Source: Eriocheir sinensis
Lineage: Eukaryota; Arthropoda; Malacostraca; Decapoda; Varunidae
Direction: 5' to 3'
NCBI RefSeq assembly: GCF_024679095.1
Contig: NW_026111783.1
Span: forward strand, 86,001-150,000
Length of the DNA stretch: 64,000 nt
In this document: piece after piece, positions 1 through 12,326 of the stretch
Position numbering within the stretch: the stretch's first letter is position 1
Layout of the letters: every line of letters starts with the position of its first letter
The notes under the pieces: model-generated
Seen by the model: only the letters and a program-made list of their open reading frames with translations
Told to the model about the DNA's origin: nothing
Database searches by the model: none
Translations under genes and position numbers: made by a program

Positions 1-535
1 GGTGTTCCTGTATTATAATGGAGGTGGTGTTTCCTCTTCAACCTGTGTAGTGTTTAAGTGGTGGAGGTGTTCCTGTATTATAATAGAGGTGATGTTTCCT
101 CTTCAACCTGTGTAGTGTTTAAGTGGTGGCGGTGTTCCTGTATTATAATGGAGGTGGTGTTCCCTCTTCAACCTGTGTAGTGTTTAAGTGGTGGCGGTGT
201 TCCTGTATTATAATGGAGGTGATGTTTCCTCTTCAACCTGTGTAGTGTTTAAGTGGTGGCGGTGTAGTGTTTAAGTGGTGGCGGTGTTCCTGTATTATAA
301 TGGAGGTGGTGTTTCCTCTTCAACCTGTGTAGTGTTTAAGTGGTGGCGGTGTTCCTGTATTATAATGGCGGTGGTGTTCCCTCTTCAACCTGTGTGTAGT
401 GTTTAAGTGGTGGCGGTGTAGTGTTTAAGTGGTGGAGGTGTTCCTGTATTATAATGGAGGTGGTGTTTCCTCTTCAACCTGTGTGTAGTGTTTAAGTGGT
501 GGCGGTGTAGTGTTTAAGTGGTGCCGTTCTGTGTA
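1..535. repeat. 65-bp minisatellite
   Basis: Tandem copies of a 65-bp unit begin at 1, 66, 131 and 196 and continue to about 535. They are mixed with short partial units containing GTGTAGTGTTTAAGTGGTGG. The array is cut by the window edge, so its full length is unknown. Copies differ at a few positions (GGAGGTG against GGCGGTG). No coding frame persists through the array. Confidence 0.93.
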
Positions 536-675
536 TAGTGTAGCGTGGTGGAGGTGGAGGTGTTTCTTCATGAACTACAGTGTATTTAGTGTAGGTGCTG
601 GTGCTGCTTGCTTCACTGTTGTAGCTAGAGAACGCTGGGAATAGCCTTTGTTCTGCTGTGGACGAGTAAAGGCTA

Positions 676-717
676 AGATGATGGTGATGGTGGTGATGAT
701 GGTGATGATGATGATGT
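676..717. repeat. (GAT/GGT)n triplet microsatellite
   Basis: Imperfect GATGGTGATGATG triplets over about 40 bp in non-coding context. Confidence 0.8.
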
Positions 718-769
718 ACAGTCGGTGGTGTTCTATATTTCCAAAGGGGAGAGTTTAACTTAGGCTCGT

Positions 770-1010
770 ATTGCTAAACATTTCGTCGCCCAAGTTCACA
801 TATTTGACAAGGCTTTTCGTAGGAGTTTGTGGCATTTCCAGGAGTAGTTTTATGACCCTGGTGGTAGTCTGACCCTTCTTCTGTACCGTGAAGCTAAGGA
901 AACACTCATTAGAGCCCGATTGATCCCCTCTTTGACCTTTAGAAATAGGTGATGTGAGATGGCAAAGTGTCTTGTAATACCAACCATAAGTGTTTGAGGT
1001 GATGTTCCCA
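770..1010 (+). repeat. Dispersed repeat family R1, copy 1
   Basis: This stretch resembles 26290-26560 base for base over long blocks. Shared blocks include ACATTTCGTCGCCCAAG, ATGACCCTGGTGGTAGTCTG and ACACTCATTAGAGCCCGATT. It carries no protein signal or terminal repeats that I can see. It is an unclassified interspersed repeat, possibly part of a longer element whose other segments lie near 25.7, 26.0 and 50.9 kb. Confidence 0.75.
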
Positions 1011-1447
1011 ATAAGACCATGAATGTGGCTTTGATCCTAAGTACCATAAGACACTGTCACGGACGCACCAAGTAGCACTCAGTGGCAGTATCTCTTGATG
1101 AGCCAAACACGCTAAACATACCCAGCCTTAGTCTTATTCTCGATACCCAAATATCTCTGACAAGAACCAGCACAAAACAAGCCTATGACAACCTATTCGG
1201 TCTAACTGCTCTCATTTTCTCTTTTTACTAACCCCGAAAAAGCCAGAAAAGAAAATGGGCAAAAAATCGAAACACCTCAGGGCCCTCACGCCTGACCTCA
1301 CTACAGCATTCCTACCCACTAATAAGTCACCTTGAACATGATTTACCTGTCTCCCGAATGTCGTCACAATGTAAAAAATCGTCAACAGTAGCTGCGCCCG
1401 TTTTCTTCCCTTCGTATAAGGAACAACGGGGATCAAGATCTATAGAA
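1011..1447. other. No gene seen
   Basis: Mixed sequence without convincing exons, repeats or RNA genes. The open frames here are short and resemble nothing I know. Confidence 0.5.
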
Positions 1448-1478
1448 GGTTAGGTTAGGTTAGGTTAGGTTAGGTTAG
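1448..1478 (+). repeat. Interstitial arthropod telomeric repeat (TTAGG)6
   Basis: About six perfect GGTTA/TTAGG pentamers in a row. TTAGG is the ancestral telomere repeat of arthropods, including crustaceans. Unique sequence lies on both sides, so this is an interstitial telomeric sequence and not a chromosome end. A degenerate relative lies at 46105-46345. Confidence 0.9.
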
Positions 1479-1872
1479 CCTTTTAGCCCCCGTCAACGTC
1501 TGCAGCACAACCCACACGGTCCCTGCCCTTCCCTAGCCATAAGAAAGTGAAGAGATGGAGGTAGAGTTTAGGAGAGAGGGGAAATATGTAGTGTAAAGAA
1601 TGGCGGTATATAACAGAGTGGAGGGAAGGGATGCTCATGGGAGGGGAAGGAAAAATAAACAAAGACCATACAAAGGGAGAATACACAGAGATGATAAGTA
1701 AAATCTGAAGAATGTTTAACGCCTTGCCTTGCCGCCGCCGCCTCCTGCCCCCACACGCCGCTGAACACTGTCTGGTTAAGAACACTCACGACAGCCTCTC
1801 CTCAATCGACTATTAGCCTCGACTCCAAGCGCTTTACGGAACCTCAAACGTCTTTTGTAAACGTAAGGAGGA

Positions 1873-1936
1873 GGGGGAGAGATGGAGGAGGAAGAGGAGG
1901 AGGAGGAGGAGGAGGAGGAGGAGGAGGAAGAGGAGG
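1873..1936. repeat. (GGA)n microsatellite
   Basis: Polypurine GAG/GGA triplets with occasional GAA interruptions. Confidence 0.9.
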
Positions 1937-2074
1937 ATGTATTGCAGAGCTCTTCGGGTCTACAATGTAATATTCAAACACTTATCCTCCGTCGTGAGTG
2001 ACAGCCAAGACATGCCATCTGCAGACTTATCTCCGGTTTTATATTTACATTTTTCTGCCTCTCTCTCCCTCTCT

Positions 2075-2076
<2 letters not shown>

Positions 2077-2142
<66 letters not shown>

Positions 2143-2150
2143 ACACACAC
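2077..2150. repeat. (CA)n microsatellite
   Basis: A near-perfect CA dinucleotide array with one CATA interruption near the 3' end. Confidence 0.95.
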
Positions 2151-3082
2151 AACTCCATTCTTGCAAACTTTCTCTAGGAGTGTCGACGGTCATGCAGTTT
2201 CGCTTTCCATCCTTTCTGCCCACTTTCTGCCCCCTCAAGACGTCCATCTTACCGCCGAGAGACAACTCATATCACACTACCACTTAAGTGTCCGAGATGT
2301 TTAAACACCCCGTAGCTGCGTCCTGGAATCCGGTGCGGCGGGTTTTGTGCATCAGTAACTCTTCCAAGGAGTTTCCCAAGCGTTCAATATTATCTCCGTG
2401 TCCAATAAGAAAGGAGGATTAAAGAGTCTATAACTACTAATATTGTTAATGAACTTCCCCAATGATTTCAGTTATTACACAGCTTATCAGTCTAACGCTA
2501 CATGTAGACTGCCTATCTTCTTACTTTTAATCAACGTGTCCGGATCTGGTTTGCCGGGAGATTAACGTTCCAGCGGACCGCCAGGCACTCCCGGACCCGA
2601 GGTGAGGTACTGGGGCAGCTTTCACTGCTCAGTAACAGTCCAGGGTCGAGTCCGTGCCCGGAGAGGAGACCCTCGAAATGGACTGGGTCAAGCTTATTGT
2701 GCCATGTATTTTTAAATATTCCTAACAAATAAATCATCGAACATGTGGATTTTTTTTCCATGACTTTTTTTTATATATTTCTTTTAATTATGAAAGCTAT
2801 TTTGTCCTATTGACCCTATGCAATCTCTTTTTACAACATTATCCCAAAATGCTTTCGCTTCAATAATACGAAAGAAAAAGGCGTCGAGCCACAGCGCCAT
2901 ATTCCTTTAAAAAACTGCACTATATAATTATATATCCATTCTAAACCTCGATACCAGACTGTGCTGAACGGTCTGAGGAGTGTGGGTGATGGCACCACAG
3001 CCACGCAGCGCCGCCCCTCCCTGACAGCCCAAAGTCTGCTCGCGAAAGTCAAGACTTCACTAGATGCCCGTATATAAGACGA

Positions 3083-3083
<1 letters not shown>

Positions 3084-3128
<45 letters not shown>
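3084..3128. repeat. (GT)n microsatellite
   Basis: Perfect GT dinucleotides, about 22 units. Confidence 0.95.
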
Positions 3129-3129
<1 letters not shown>

Positions 3130-5429
3130 ATTCACCATGGTCTGATCATGCGATCGATACTCGTTTTGAGCACAGAACAACATATTCGTTGTTTTTAACG
3201 CGGTAATGTCCCCATGCAAGTGGGAATACCTTGTGTCGTCGAGCAAGAAACCTTTAGAAGTGGGGCTCTCAGCGCAGCCTTTTCCGCCATAGCTTTGCAT
3301 GCAGGTAGCGGCTAAGGGCTGAGCCTATCAGGGCCAAGGACTGCGCGGTACATCCCCACCCACTGACGCACTGAGCACAGCAGTGTTTATAGTTGCACTA
3401 GACCCTGTACTTGATACTAAACGATAAACCGATAATTGTTATAAAAAATACAAACAGGACAACCCAAACCTGCAAGCTTTACTTTGAAGCTCCTCTTTCC
3501 TTCTCCACGCAGCTGAATTATTCCTACAAAAGTTTAGTCATGGTGTTTAGTGCACGAGAATAAGTAAAATGTAAGTTTGCCGCGTGGTTCTCAGAAAATG
3601 TTTCTATGAATAAAACAATGTGTTTTTATGAAGCATCAGAAGCAGGTACGCAGGTGTGTACAAAGCTTTCTTACAGGCTCGTCACTGAAGGTCTCGGGGA
3701 GATTTGTTATACCCTCCTATAATATGGAAATACTCTTAATGGTGCTTAAGTAGCCCTTTGCTGACATTCTTCATTGATAAACCAATATATAGAGAGCAGG
3801 CAACTAGCCCCTCCATTCTTCTCGTGAAAGCAAGGCATGTTCTTCACATTGTATTAAAATAATCAATATTTTTTCGCATCTGCTGACGAAATATTCTTTC
3901 AAATTGGCGCAACATTACATGCATTAAGGAATATACGAGTTAAGTATATCACGAAACCTACTACAAACTGAGACATGGAAAGAAGCCAGTGAAAAAGACA
4001 AAAGCAGCCTCAGCCTCACCAGCCACACTCCACAAGGACAACCCCCCCAGCCCCTTCACCCGGCTGCTGAGGAGGCCGTCTTGTTACCCCACGAGCCGCC
4101 GCTGCCCCGCCCACCCTCATTCTGCCCCTCCCTCGCCCTCCATCACTGTGCCGGAGGACTGGGGCATCAAACGCTTTATAAATGCTGCCCCCTACGCCAC
4201 TCGTATGAGGTTTATTCAACGTTCACCAAAAATGGCACGCTACATAATTAAGTATAAATTTAAATGACTTAAGTCGTTCAGAATTTTCTAATAATTTGTA
4301 TACGATGGTTTACTATGCATCCTAAAGACAACTCGAGCGATGCTAGGTTGATGTGTATTGATAAACAGACGCACAGGAGGGAGCTGGTAACTACGGGCCG
4401 GTTCGACACTCCAGCACGGAGTCATTGAAGCGCCCGAACCAAACTCTGTTCTCCACAATGATGCGTTATTTCTACTCAATACCAAATACTAATAATGAGA
4501 TTTCCTGATGTGTAGTTTTCTAAGGTTTCCTTCCTTGATATCAACGCCAAACACTATATACTACAGGGAACTTTTACAGTATTTTGTGTTTGTTTGGGGA
4601 GCTTACAAACTTGTGTATTGGACTGTACTACTGGCCCTACGTGTTGCCGCTGCTGGGATGACTCAGGAAGTAAGTAGTTGAGCAGTATATATGAGCGCAG
4701 TGGCCGATGTACGTTTCTGGTGACCCGTGCAAAAAACGAGGTCCTGGAGCCCGGATGTTAAGGGGTTGTGACGCAAGTCACGCCGACACCATTTAGGAGA
4801 CGGAGAGGAGCTATAGCCGTGGATGACAGGCCGCAATTTAACACGCCTCGCTACCTGCCTCTCCCTGTCCTGACCTTCACTGAGGCTTGGACCTTCTACC
4901 GAGCTAACAAACCTTAATGTTCCCTCTTATGGCAGTAGCAGCAAAAGTGGAGTCAAACATTGATTTCGACACTTAATTTATTTTCTTTATGATATCCTAA
5001 AAGTGTGGAGGGACAAGAATATAAGTAACATAATGTTTCTTCTCGTTACCCTTCCCCCGCGGCACAGACTCCACCACGGAAAATTAGAGGCGACCCTGGA
5101 ACTGTTGCATAACACTTCATTTACATCAATTTTTAAAACATTTTTCTAAGTCTTCACGAAGTGTTACAGTTGGTCAAAATGTGCTGCCACGGCTACCCAG
5201 GGACGAGTAAATGGTATTGAACATTTGCCAAATCTTCCAATTCGTTTGTGCCATCCGTGTCGCAATACCACGGCTTCTTCAGGGAATTATATCAGTAATG
5301 GGAAAACTATTTGTACAGATGAAACTCCTACCTTGAAAATAGTGCATCTGTACTTGAAAAAAAAACTTGCAGATTACGAAAAAAAAACTTTATTTTTGCC
5401 TCTTTTGTAATATAAAACTAATAACTCAT

Positions 5430-5430
<1 letters not shown>
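3129..5430. other. Unassigned sequence, no supported gene
   Basis: About 2.3 kb without a microsatellite, recognisable transposon or exon. One open frame at 3989-4264 is proline- and serine-rich and lies where the DNA is C-rich. It has no recognised motif, and no splice context or promoter singles it out. I see nothing else here. Confidence 0.45.

Positions 5431-5518
<88 letters not shown>
5431..5518. repeat. (CA)n microsatellite
   Basis: A perfect CA array of about 44 units. Confidence 0.95.
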
Positions 5519-5519
<1 letters not shown>

Positions 5520-5829
5520 CACTGGATGACTGACTGAGCATCGATTAGGAGCCAAATACGTGGTTGACTGAGATCTTATTAAATTAATGAGTTGCATCGA
5601 GACGAGCAATTTGTACACGACCGAGATCCTTCGCGCTAAGCAAGTCGTTTTTGGAGCTTCTATACATCAACTACTTCATGTAGGAGCTAATCGGATGAAT
5701 CTTGAAAGCAATTTAATTCTTAAGATTATCATTACGCGGTGCATCATACAAATCAAAGTCACTCCAGGGTCGCCTACAGCAAGTTGCGGGAGAGGCGCCA
5801 CTTGACCCATCCTGCTGGAGGCCCCAGAG

Positions 5830-6090
5830 CAAATACCACGGCCAAGAAGAGGAACCATTGAGCTTGAACACACAGATAACTGCCGCCAACAAAACAAATA
5901 CCACGGCCAAGAAGAGGAACCATTGAGCTTCAACACACAGATAACTGCCGCCAACAAAACAAATACCACGGCCAAGAAGAGGAACCATTGAGCATCAACA
6001 CACAGATAACTGCCGCCAACAAAACAAATACCACGGCCAAGAAGAGGAACCATTGAGCATCAACACACAGATAACTGCCGCCAACAAAAC
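5830..6090. repeat. 65-bp tandem repeat, four copies
   Basis: Units begin with CAAATACCACGGCCAAGAAG at 5830, 5895, 5960 and 6025, so the period is exactly 65 bp. Copies are nearly identical (GAGCTTGAAC, GAGCTTCAAC or GAGCATCAAC). Because 65 is not a multiple of three, all frames on the minus strand appear open in turn. They are not genes. The sequence is unrelated to the 65-bp unit at the left edge. Confidence 0.95.
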
Positions 6091-6639
6091 AGGAAAGGCA
6101 AAAAAGGAGCAGAGAGGCGCCCCGCCCCACCCTATCTCGCTAGAGGCCGAATGACCAGACGTCCCTGCAAAAGTAACTCTCGTTCACCTACCTGCAGCCA
6201 CCTAAGAAAGTAAATTCTACACCATAACATGTATTATGAAATCGGACAGGCGATATTTACAGTTAGCAACGTTCATTTCATACGATAATTTTAGGAACAG
6301 AAGAGGTATGAATACAATGCCCATCCCTGCCAGCGTGATGTATCTTACCGTTACTAATCAAGAAGATCATCATTTCCAGCGAGTCGTTAGAGTTGAGTGG
6401 TTATTTTAATAGCAAGATAGGTAAGAGGTAACAGATAAAACACGATAAAGCGCGGACACAAGCCCTCCCCCTTTCCTGCCGCTCCGTGGCCCGCGGCGCC
6501 CCATGGATGCACCTCAACCTCTTCCCTCTTGTCGAAAAATAAGAGGACTGAACCCGCCTCGAGAGGGACACCACCGCGCTTTGCCGCCAGGACCTGCATC
6601 CGATTACTGGGTCTATCAGATAGTCTGCTACCGCTACGA

Positions 6640-7215
6640 TGACAGCATCGAAGGCTGAAGAGGGAATGTTCAAACATTCACAGATCAGGATGCAGAAGCA
6701 ATTTGGTTCGGTCTTATCAAAACCCTTGACGAGGAGACCGCCTTCTCCCTCGCTCGTTTGGCGAGGGAGAATCAGTTGGCCATCAACCCTTATGAGGAGG
6801 AGGGCAGGTCTCGGGACGTCGTTTTACGGTATCCCGGCACCAGTCCCTTGACCCCATCTTGGAGGACCCGTTCGTCAGCTTCGCACTGAGGTGTACGTAC
6901 AAGGCAGGTCAATGTCACTCAGAGCCAATGGGGCAGGCGGAGGTGACGTTCCAGCTGGAGATTCCCTCCCATAGTCCTTTGACTTAGGCTTTTAAAGTAC
7001 ATTCTCCGTCAGGAGACTAACCCGGAGCCTCTGCGGTGCTTCAACTGCACTTATGTCGTCAGGTATACGGGTATATGCAGGTACTGTATATACCCATATG
7101 CCCATACGTGGCGTAAGGCCCTGGAAGGCTGGTGAAAACTGGGTGCCAGAAACCAAGCTCTGAAGAGGGACATCATGCTAAGTTCAAGGCCTGACCTGTC
7201 CGCCTGAGGAGATTA
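6640..7215 (+). pseudogene. Degraded LINE ORF1 (gag-like) remnant
   Basis: Conceptual translation in shifting plus-strand frames gives a block reading GLIKTLDEETAFSLARLA near 6712-6765. It is followed by a possible zinc-knuckle start (PLRCFNC, near 7025-7050) and a segment like GHHAKFKA-PVRL near 7170-7200. This resembles ORF1 of Jockey- or I-type LINEs, where CCHC knuckles end in a phrase like AKFKGCPV. Several stops and frameshifts interrupt it and no reverse transcriptase follows. Seen: the motif order. Inferred: the LINE origin. The region could instead be another gag-like gene remnant. Confidence 0.4.
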
Positions 7216-7339
7216 CATCTATGGCTGCAAAATGGGCCTTTAGACACTTTGCTGCTCAGGGACCAAGCTTTCCCCCATGCGGCACCAGCAAAGGTTGGTC
7301 GAAGCAAGAGCCCGACCGCTCCCCCCGCCCTGCACTCAA

Positions 7340-7376
7340 CAGGAGCACCACCATCACCACCACAACCACCACCACG

Positions 7377-7414
<38 letters not shown>
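7340..7414. repeat. (CAC)n followed by (GT)n microsatellite
   Basis: CAC/AAC triplets to about 7375, then a GT array to 7414. Confidence 0.92.
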
Positions 7415-7417
<3 letters not shown>

Positions 7418-7677
7418 CGCCCGCACGGACGGACATTGTCGCAAAAGATTACCAAATCTACATCTAGCCTGGCTCAGGGCCGGCCCATGTGCTGTACGCG
7501 GCGGCCCATGAGCAGCCAGGCATGAAAACATTCCCCCCTCGCCAGAACAGTATCCTTGGGGTGCGTCAGTCTGTGTTCTTGTCCCGGACGAATGGCTGCG
7601 GGTCAGGGGAGGCTGCTCAGTGACGCCACATACCAAACAACGCACACCAACCCAACTATGAGCGAATACACACTTAC

Positions 7678-7800
7678 CTTTTTGTTGTTGTAGATGTCTC
7701 GAGCGAAGTGCCAGTGGTAGGCGTCTAGGGAGTAGGAAAGCTCCAAGGACGTCACCCACTCCTCGTCGTCCCCTTTGCCCTGCGTTAGGAGGCCGGTCAC
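7678..7800 (-). CDS. Exon of discoidin (F5/8 type C) domain gene, third supported exon
   Basis: This 123-bp exon encodes 41 residues. The acceptor reads CTCTCTGTAG before GTGACC, and the donor is AAAAAG followed by GTAAGTG, a very strong site. It opens and closes in phase 0. The peptide VTGLLTQGKG then EEWVTSLELSYSLD is the classic middle of a discoidin domain: V-T-x-x-x-TQG, W-V-T-S-[YL]-x-L-x-[YF]-S-x-D. It continues directly from the domain half encoded at 9134-9333. The last part of the domain (usually K-V-F-x-G-N to a C-terminal Cys) should be in another exon at lower coordinates. I could not find it, so it may lie beyond the left edge or have been missed. Confidence 0.85.
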
Positions 7801-9133
7801 CTACAGAGAGTGGAAGAACAGACTCAGTGGCAGCCATGGTCAAACTGAACAAGGATACATTTCGATGCGACACTGAAAAAGGGAAAGGAAAAATGAACGA
7901 AAGTGAAACTCTGTCCTACCTGAAACATTTCAAGACAGCAGTATATGACGATCAGAGAAACTGCTAAAAATATTGCTTCATTAAAGTTGCGTAAATTTTC
8001 AGCGGTCTTTGAACAATATAATATTCCTAAAAGTCATTTAACGTCGTGTGGTTTTAATTAAACAATTTAGAAAAGTTAGAGTTGCTAAAATTTTGGGGGT
8101 ATTCGAGTTTGAGGATACTTATGGCTATCAGTTTAGATAATATGCAGCCACAAGCAAGCAACATTTCTCTGCCCAGCGACAAAGCCAGCGCAGAAAGAGC
8201 TAACACTGCAGGCGTCAGAACTAGAAAGCAGCAAGCGTATCTGAGAAACATTAGTAAATTTTGAAGCCCGATCTTTTTTTTTTTCCCAACACAAAGAATT
8301 GGAAGCGGACGCCCAGCCCCTCGTCGAGTGGCTTCTGGTGTTCGCGGCCGCCGAGTGGGAAGCGAGACAAGCGTGTACACGAGGCAAGCTTTCTGCTGAC
8401 TCATAGCAGCACCATGTAATCCTTGACCACGGTTAACAGAGACGACGCTTTTTTTTCCCCTTTACGGCAGGTGACTCGGCAAGGTTACAGTTTCTCCTCA
8501 AAAACATGACCACCTGGACGCCGCGAAAGAGGCAACTGCTACCCACAAACGATCTAGACGAGGCAATAAATCAAAAAGCTTAACCCACCTGGGCCGACAT
8601 TTATTATTGCAGTTTCTATATCTCAGTGGATAAGTGACGCCATTCAGGTATACAAGCGTGCGCATTAAATATTTCGGCCCGGTTCGTTTATTATACCTGG
8701 AAATTTGAATAAAGAACAATGACAGCCTTTCATGATACAGTTTAATAGACCTGCACCCAACTAAAATTATGTTTACGATACCTGCTATAGATGCAATAAT
8801 GTAAAACGCTATTGATACTGTGAACGAAAACAAGAATGGTAATAGAGATAAAAAAAATATATTTAACTGCGGCACATCAGATTGTAGGACACTAGTGCAC
8901 ACGCGGCAGGATATGGATTTCCTCTCAACCCGGTAGCAGCGGGGATCATGTTTCTTAATGGTCCCTCTAAGCGAGAAAAATGAGAAAAATCATCACTCAC
9001 ACAAATCATTTCATAATATATATCAAAGCATTTGTGATCAGTTTACGTATCATCTATTTTTAGGGGTTTATATCATGGCACAAATTTGGCCCGTCGCTGC
9101 TACCGGGTCAAGGGTCAATCTACTAATTCTTAC
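7801..9133 (-). other. Intron between the two discoidin exons
   Basis: A 1.33-kb intron on the minus strand, with GTAAGAATT at its 5' end (9133) and TGTAG at its 3' end (7801). Apart from the MITE at 8929-9107 it holds AT-rich unremarkable sequence. No RNA gene was seen. Confidence 0.75.
8929..9107. mobile_element. piggyBac-like MITE, copy 1 (179 bp)
   Basis: The ends are perfect inverted repeats: CCCGGTAGCAGCG on the left and CGCTGCTACCGGG on the right. Directly flanking them is the 4-bp duplication TCAA (8925-8928 and 9108-9111). A second copy at 27318-27501 has TTAA on its left side. Ends starting CCC with a TTAA-type 4-bp duplication are typical of piggyBac elements. It is too short to encode a transposase. 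It sits in the discoidin-gene intron, its target duplication ending 22 bp from the donor of the 9134-9333 exon. Confidence 0.85.
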
Positions 9134-9333
9134 CTTGGCCGGCACACCGAGATCCACGAGGACCCACTCGCCGGCGGCCCTCCTGCCGGCACACCACGCC
9201 CGGCCATTGGGCAGGTGCAGGCGGGCGTACTTGACCTGGCAGCCCGCGTCCCACGTCGCCGGGTAGAGCGACGAGGCGGAGATCTGCCAGTCCAGGACGT
9301 CGCCGGTAGTGAGGCCGAGCGGCGAGGAGCAGC
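9134..9333 (-). CDS. Exon of discoidin (F5/8 type C) domain gene, second supported exon
   Basis: A 200-bp exon. The acceptor is a pyrimidine-rich stretch ending GGCGGCAG (9334-9335 carry the AG) and the donor is GCCAAG then GTAAGAATT. It enters in phase 1 and leaves in phase 0. The peptide starts CSSPLGLTTG, then VLDWQISASS, then AWCAGRRAAGEWVLVDLG. These are the hallmarks of a discoidin N-half: the first cysteine of the domain, PLG, a D-x-Q-I-x-ASS strand, a buried tryptophan and the W-V-x-V-DLG strand. Discoidin domains are extracellular modules that bind carbohydrate, phospholipid or protein ligands. The spacing is not a close match to what I remember of neurexin IV or discoidin receptor kinases, so I give no gene name. 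Confidence 0.88.
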
Positions 9334-9888
9334 CTGCCGCCAAGGGGAAGAGAAGGTCACACAAAGAAACACAAAGGAAGAACAAACAACAGCAGACCTG
9401 CTGGTCCTTACGAGGCTATTTGTGACAAGCTACACTAACTATCTAATCAAAGGTGGAAGATGAAAGGACAGCACTCACGGGGGAGAGTCACGTGTAGGAA
9501 GGGGGTATGCAAGGATAGAGAAAAAGAGCATCCTGCCCGCCCAAGGGAAGAAAAGGTTAAGGGTGGCCGGCAGGCGTGGGAAGATATGTAGCACGAAGAT
9601 GAAGAGTGGGAACTTGTGAAGGAGCAGCCTGCCGCCGAGGGGAAGGGAGGGATGATGGGGGCCGGCAAGCAGAGGAAGGACTGTTAATGGGAAAGAAATT
9701 TAAGTGTTTGAAAACGTTCTGGATTGTTTATGTTGTATTTGTAGGTATAGGAAGAAATGCAGAAAAGGAAGAAAGATTGTATTTTGAAAACTTGCTGGGT
9801 TGTCTATGTTATCTAGTGGACATTGCTTTATGACTTGTTAGAAATAGGAATGAGTGGTTTGCTTAAAACAATAGTGAATTAGGACAGT

Positions 9889-10815
9889 TAGTATTACAGT
9901 TAGTTAGAGAATTAGTAGAGTTAGTATTGCAGTTAGTTAGAGAATTAGTAGAGTTAGTATTGCAGTTAGTTAGAGAATTAGTAGAGTTAGTATTGCAGTT
10001 AGTTAGAGAATTAGTAGAGTTAGTATTGCAGTTAGTTAGTGAATTAGTAGAGTTAGTATTGCAGTTAGTTAGTGAATTAGTAGAGTTAGTATTGCAGTTA
10101 GTTAGATAATTAGTAGAGTTAGTATTGCAGTTAGTTAGAGAATTAGTAGAGTTAGTATTGCAGTTAGTTAGTGAATTAGTAGAGTTAGTATTGCAGTTAG
10201 TCAGTGAATTAGTACAGTTAGTATTGCAGTTAGTTAGTGAATTAGTAGAGTTAGTATTGCAGTTAGTTAGTGGATTAGTAGAGTTAGTATTGCAGTGTTA
10301 GTGCATTAGTAGAGTTAGTATTGCAGTTAGTTAGTAAATTAGTAGAGTTAGTATTGCAGTCAGTTAGTGAATTAGTAGAGTTAGTATTGCAGTTAGTTAG
10401 TGAATTAGTAGAGTTAGTATTGCAGTTAGTTAGTGAATTAGTAAAGTTAGCATTGCAGTTAGTTAGTGAATTAGTAAAGTTAGCATTGCAGTTAGTTAGT
10501 GAATTAGTAAAGTTAGCATTGCAGTTAGTTAGTGAGTTAGTACAGTTAGTATTGCAGTCAGTTAGTGAATTGGTACAGTTAGTATTGCAGTTAGTTAGTG
10601 AATTAGTACAGTTAGTATTGCAGTTAGTTAGTGAGTTAGTACAGTTAGTATTGCAGTTAGTTAGTGAATTAGTAGAGTTAGTATTGCAGTTAGTTAGTGA
10701 ATTAGTAGAGTTAGTATTGCAGTTAGTTAGTGAATTAGTAGAGTTAGTATTGCAGTTAGTTAGTGAATTAGTAGAGTTAGTATTGCAGTCAGTTAGTGAA
10801 TTAGTACAGTTATAA
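9889..10815 (+). repeat. 33-bp minisatellite, about 28 copies
   Basis: Units of the form TTAGTATTGCAGTTAGTTAG then AGAATTAGTAGAG repeat every 33 bp with few substitutions (AGAG/AGTG, GAG/CAG/AAG). Since 33 is divisible by three, long open frames reading LQLVSELVELV appear at 9927-10109 and 10321-10815. A shortened unit near 10295 separates them. They look like by-products of the array: there is no flanking coding signal and the frame changes inside it. Confidence 0.93.

Positions 10816-12266
<1,451 letters not shown>

Positions 12267-12323
<57 letters not shown>
12267..12323. repeat. (CA)n microsatellite
   Basis: A perfect CA array. Confidence 0.95.

Positions 12324-12326
<3 letters not shown>

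Noticed and set aside
1937..2287. Open frames with runs of His-Thr, Val-Cys, Ser-Leu, Arg-Glu or Tyr-Ile, here and at many other microsatellites
   Set aside because: They are translations of CA/GT, GA/CT and TA dinucleotide arrays and end soon after the arrays. There is no codon or splice evidence.
5676..6130. Overlapping minus-strand frames with a repeated GSSSWPWYLFCWRQLSVC-type peptide
   Set aside because: They come from a 65-bp tandem repeat. The period is not divisible by three, so each copy is read in a different frame.
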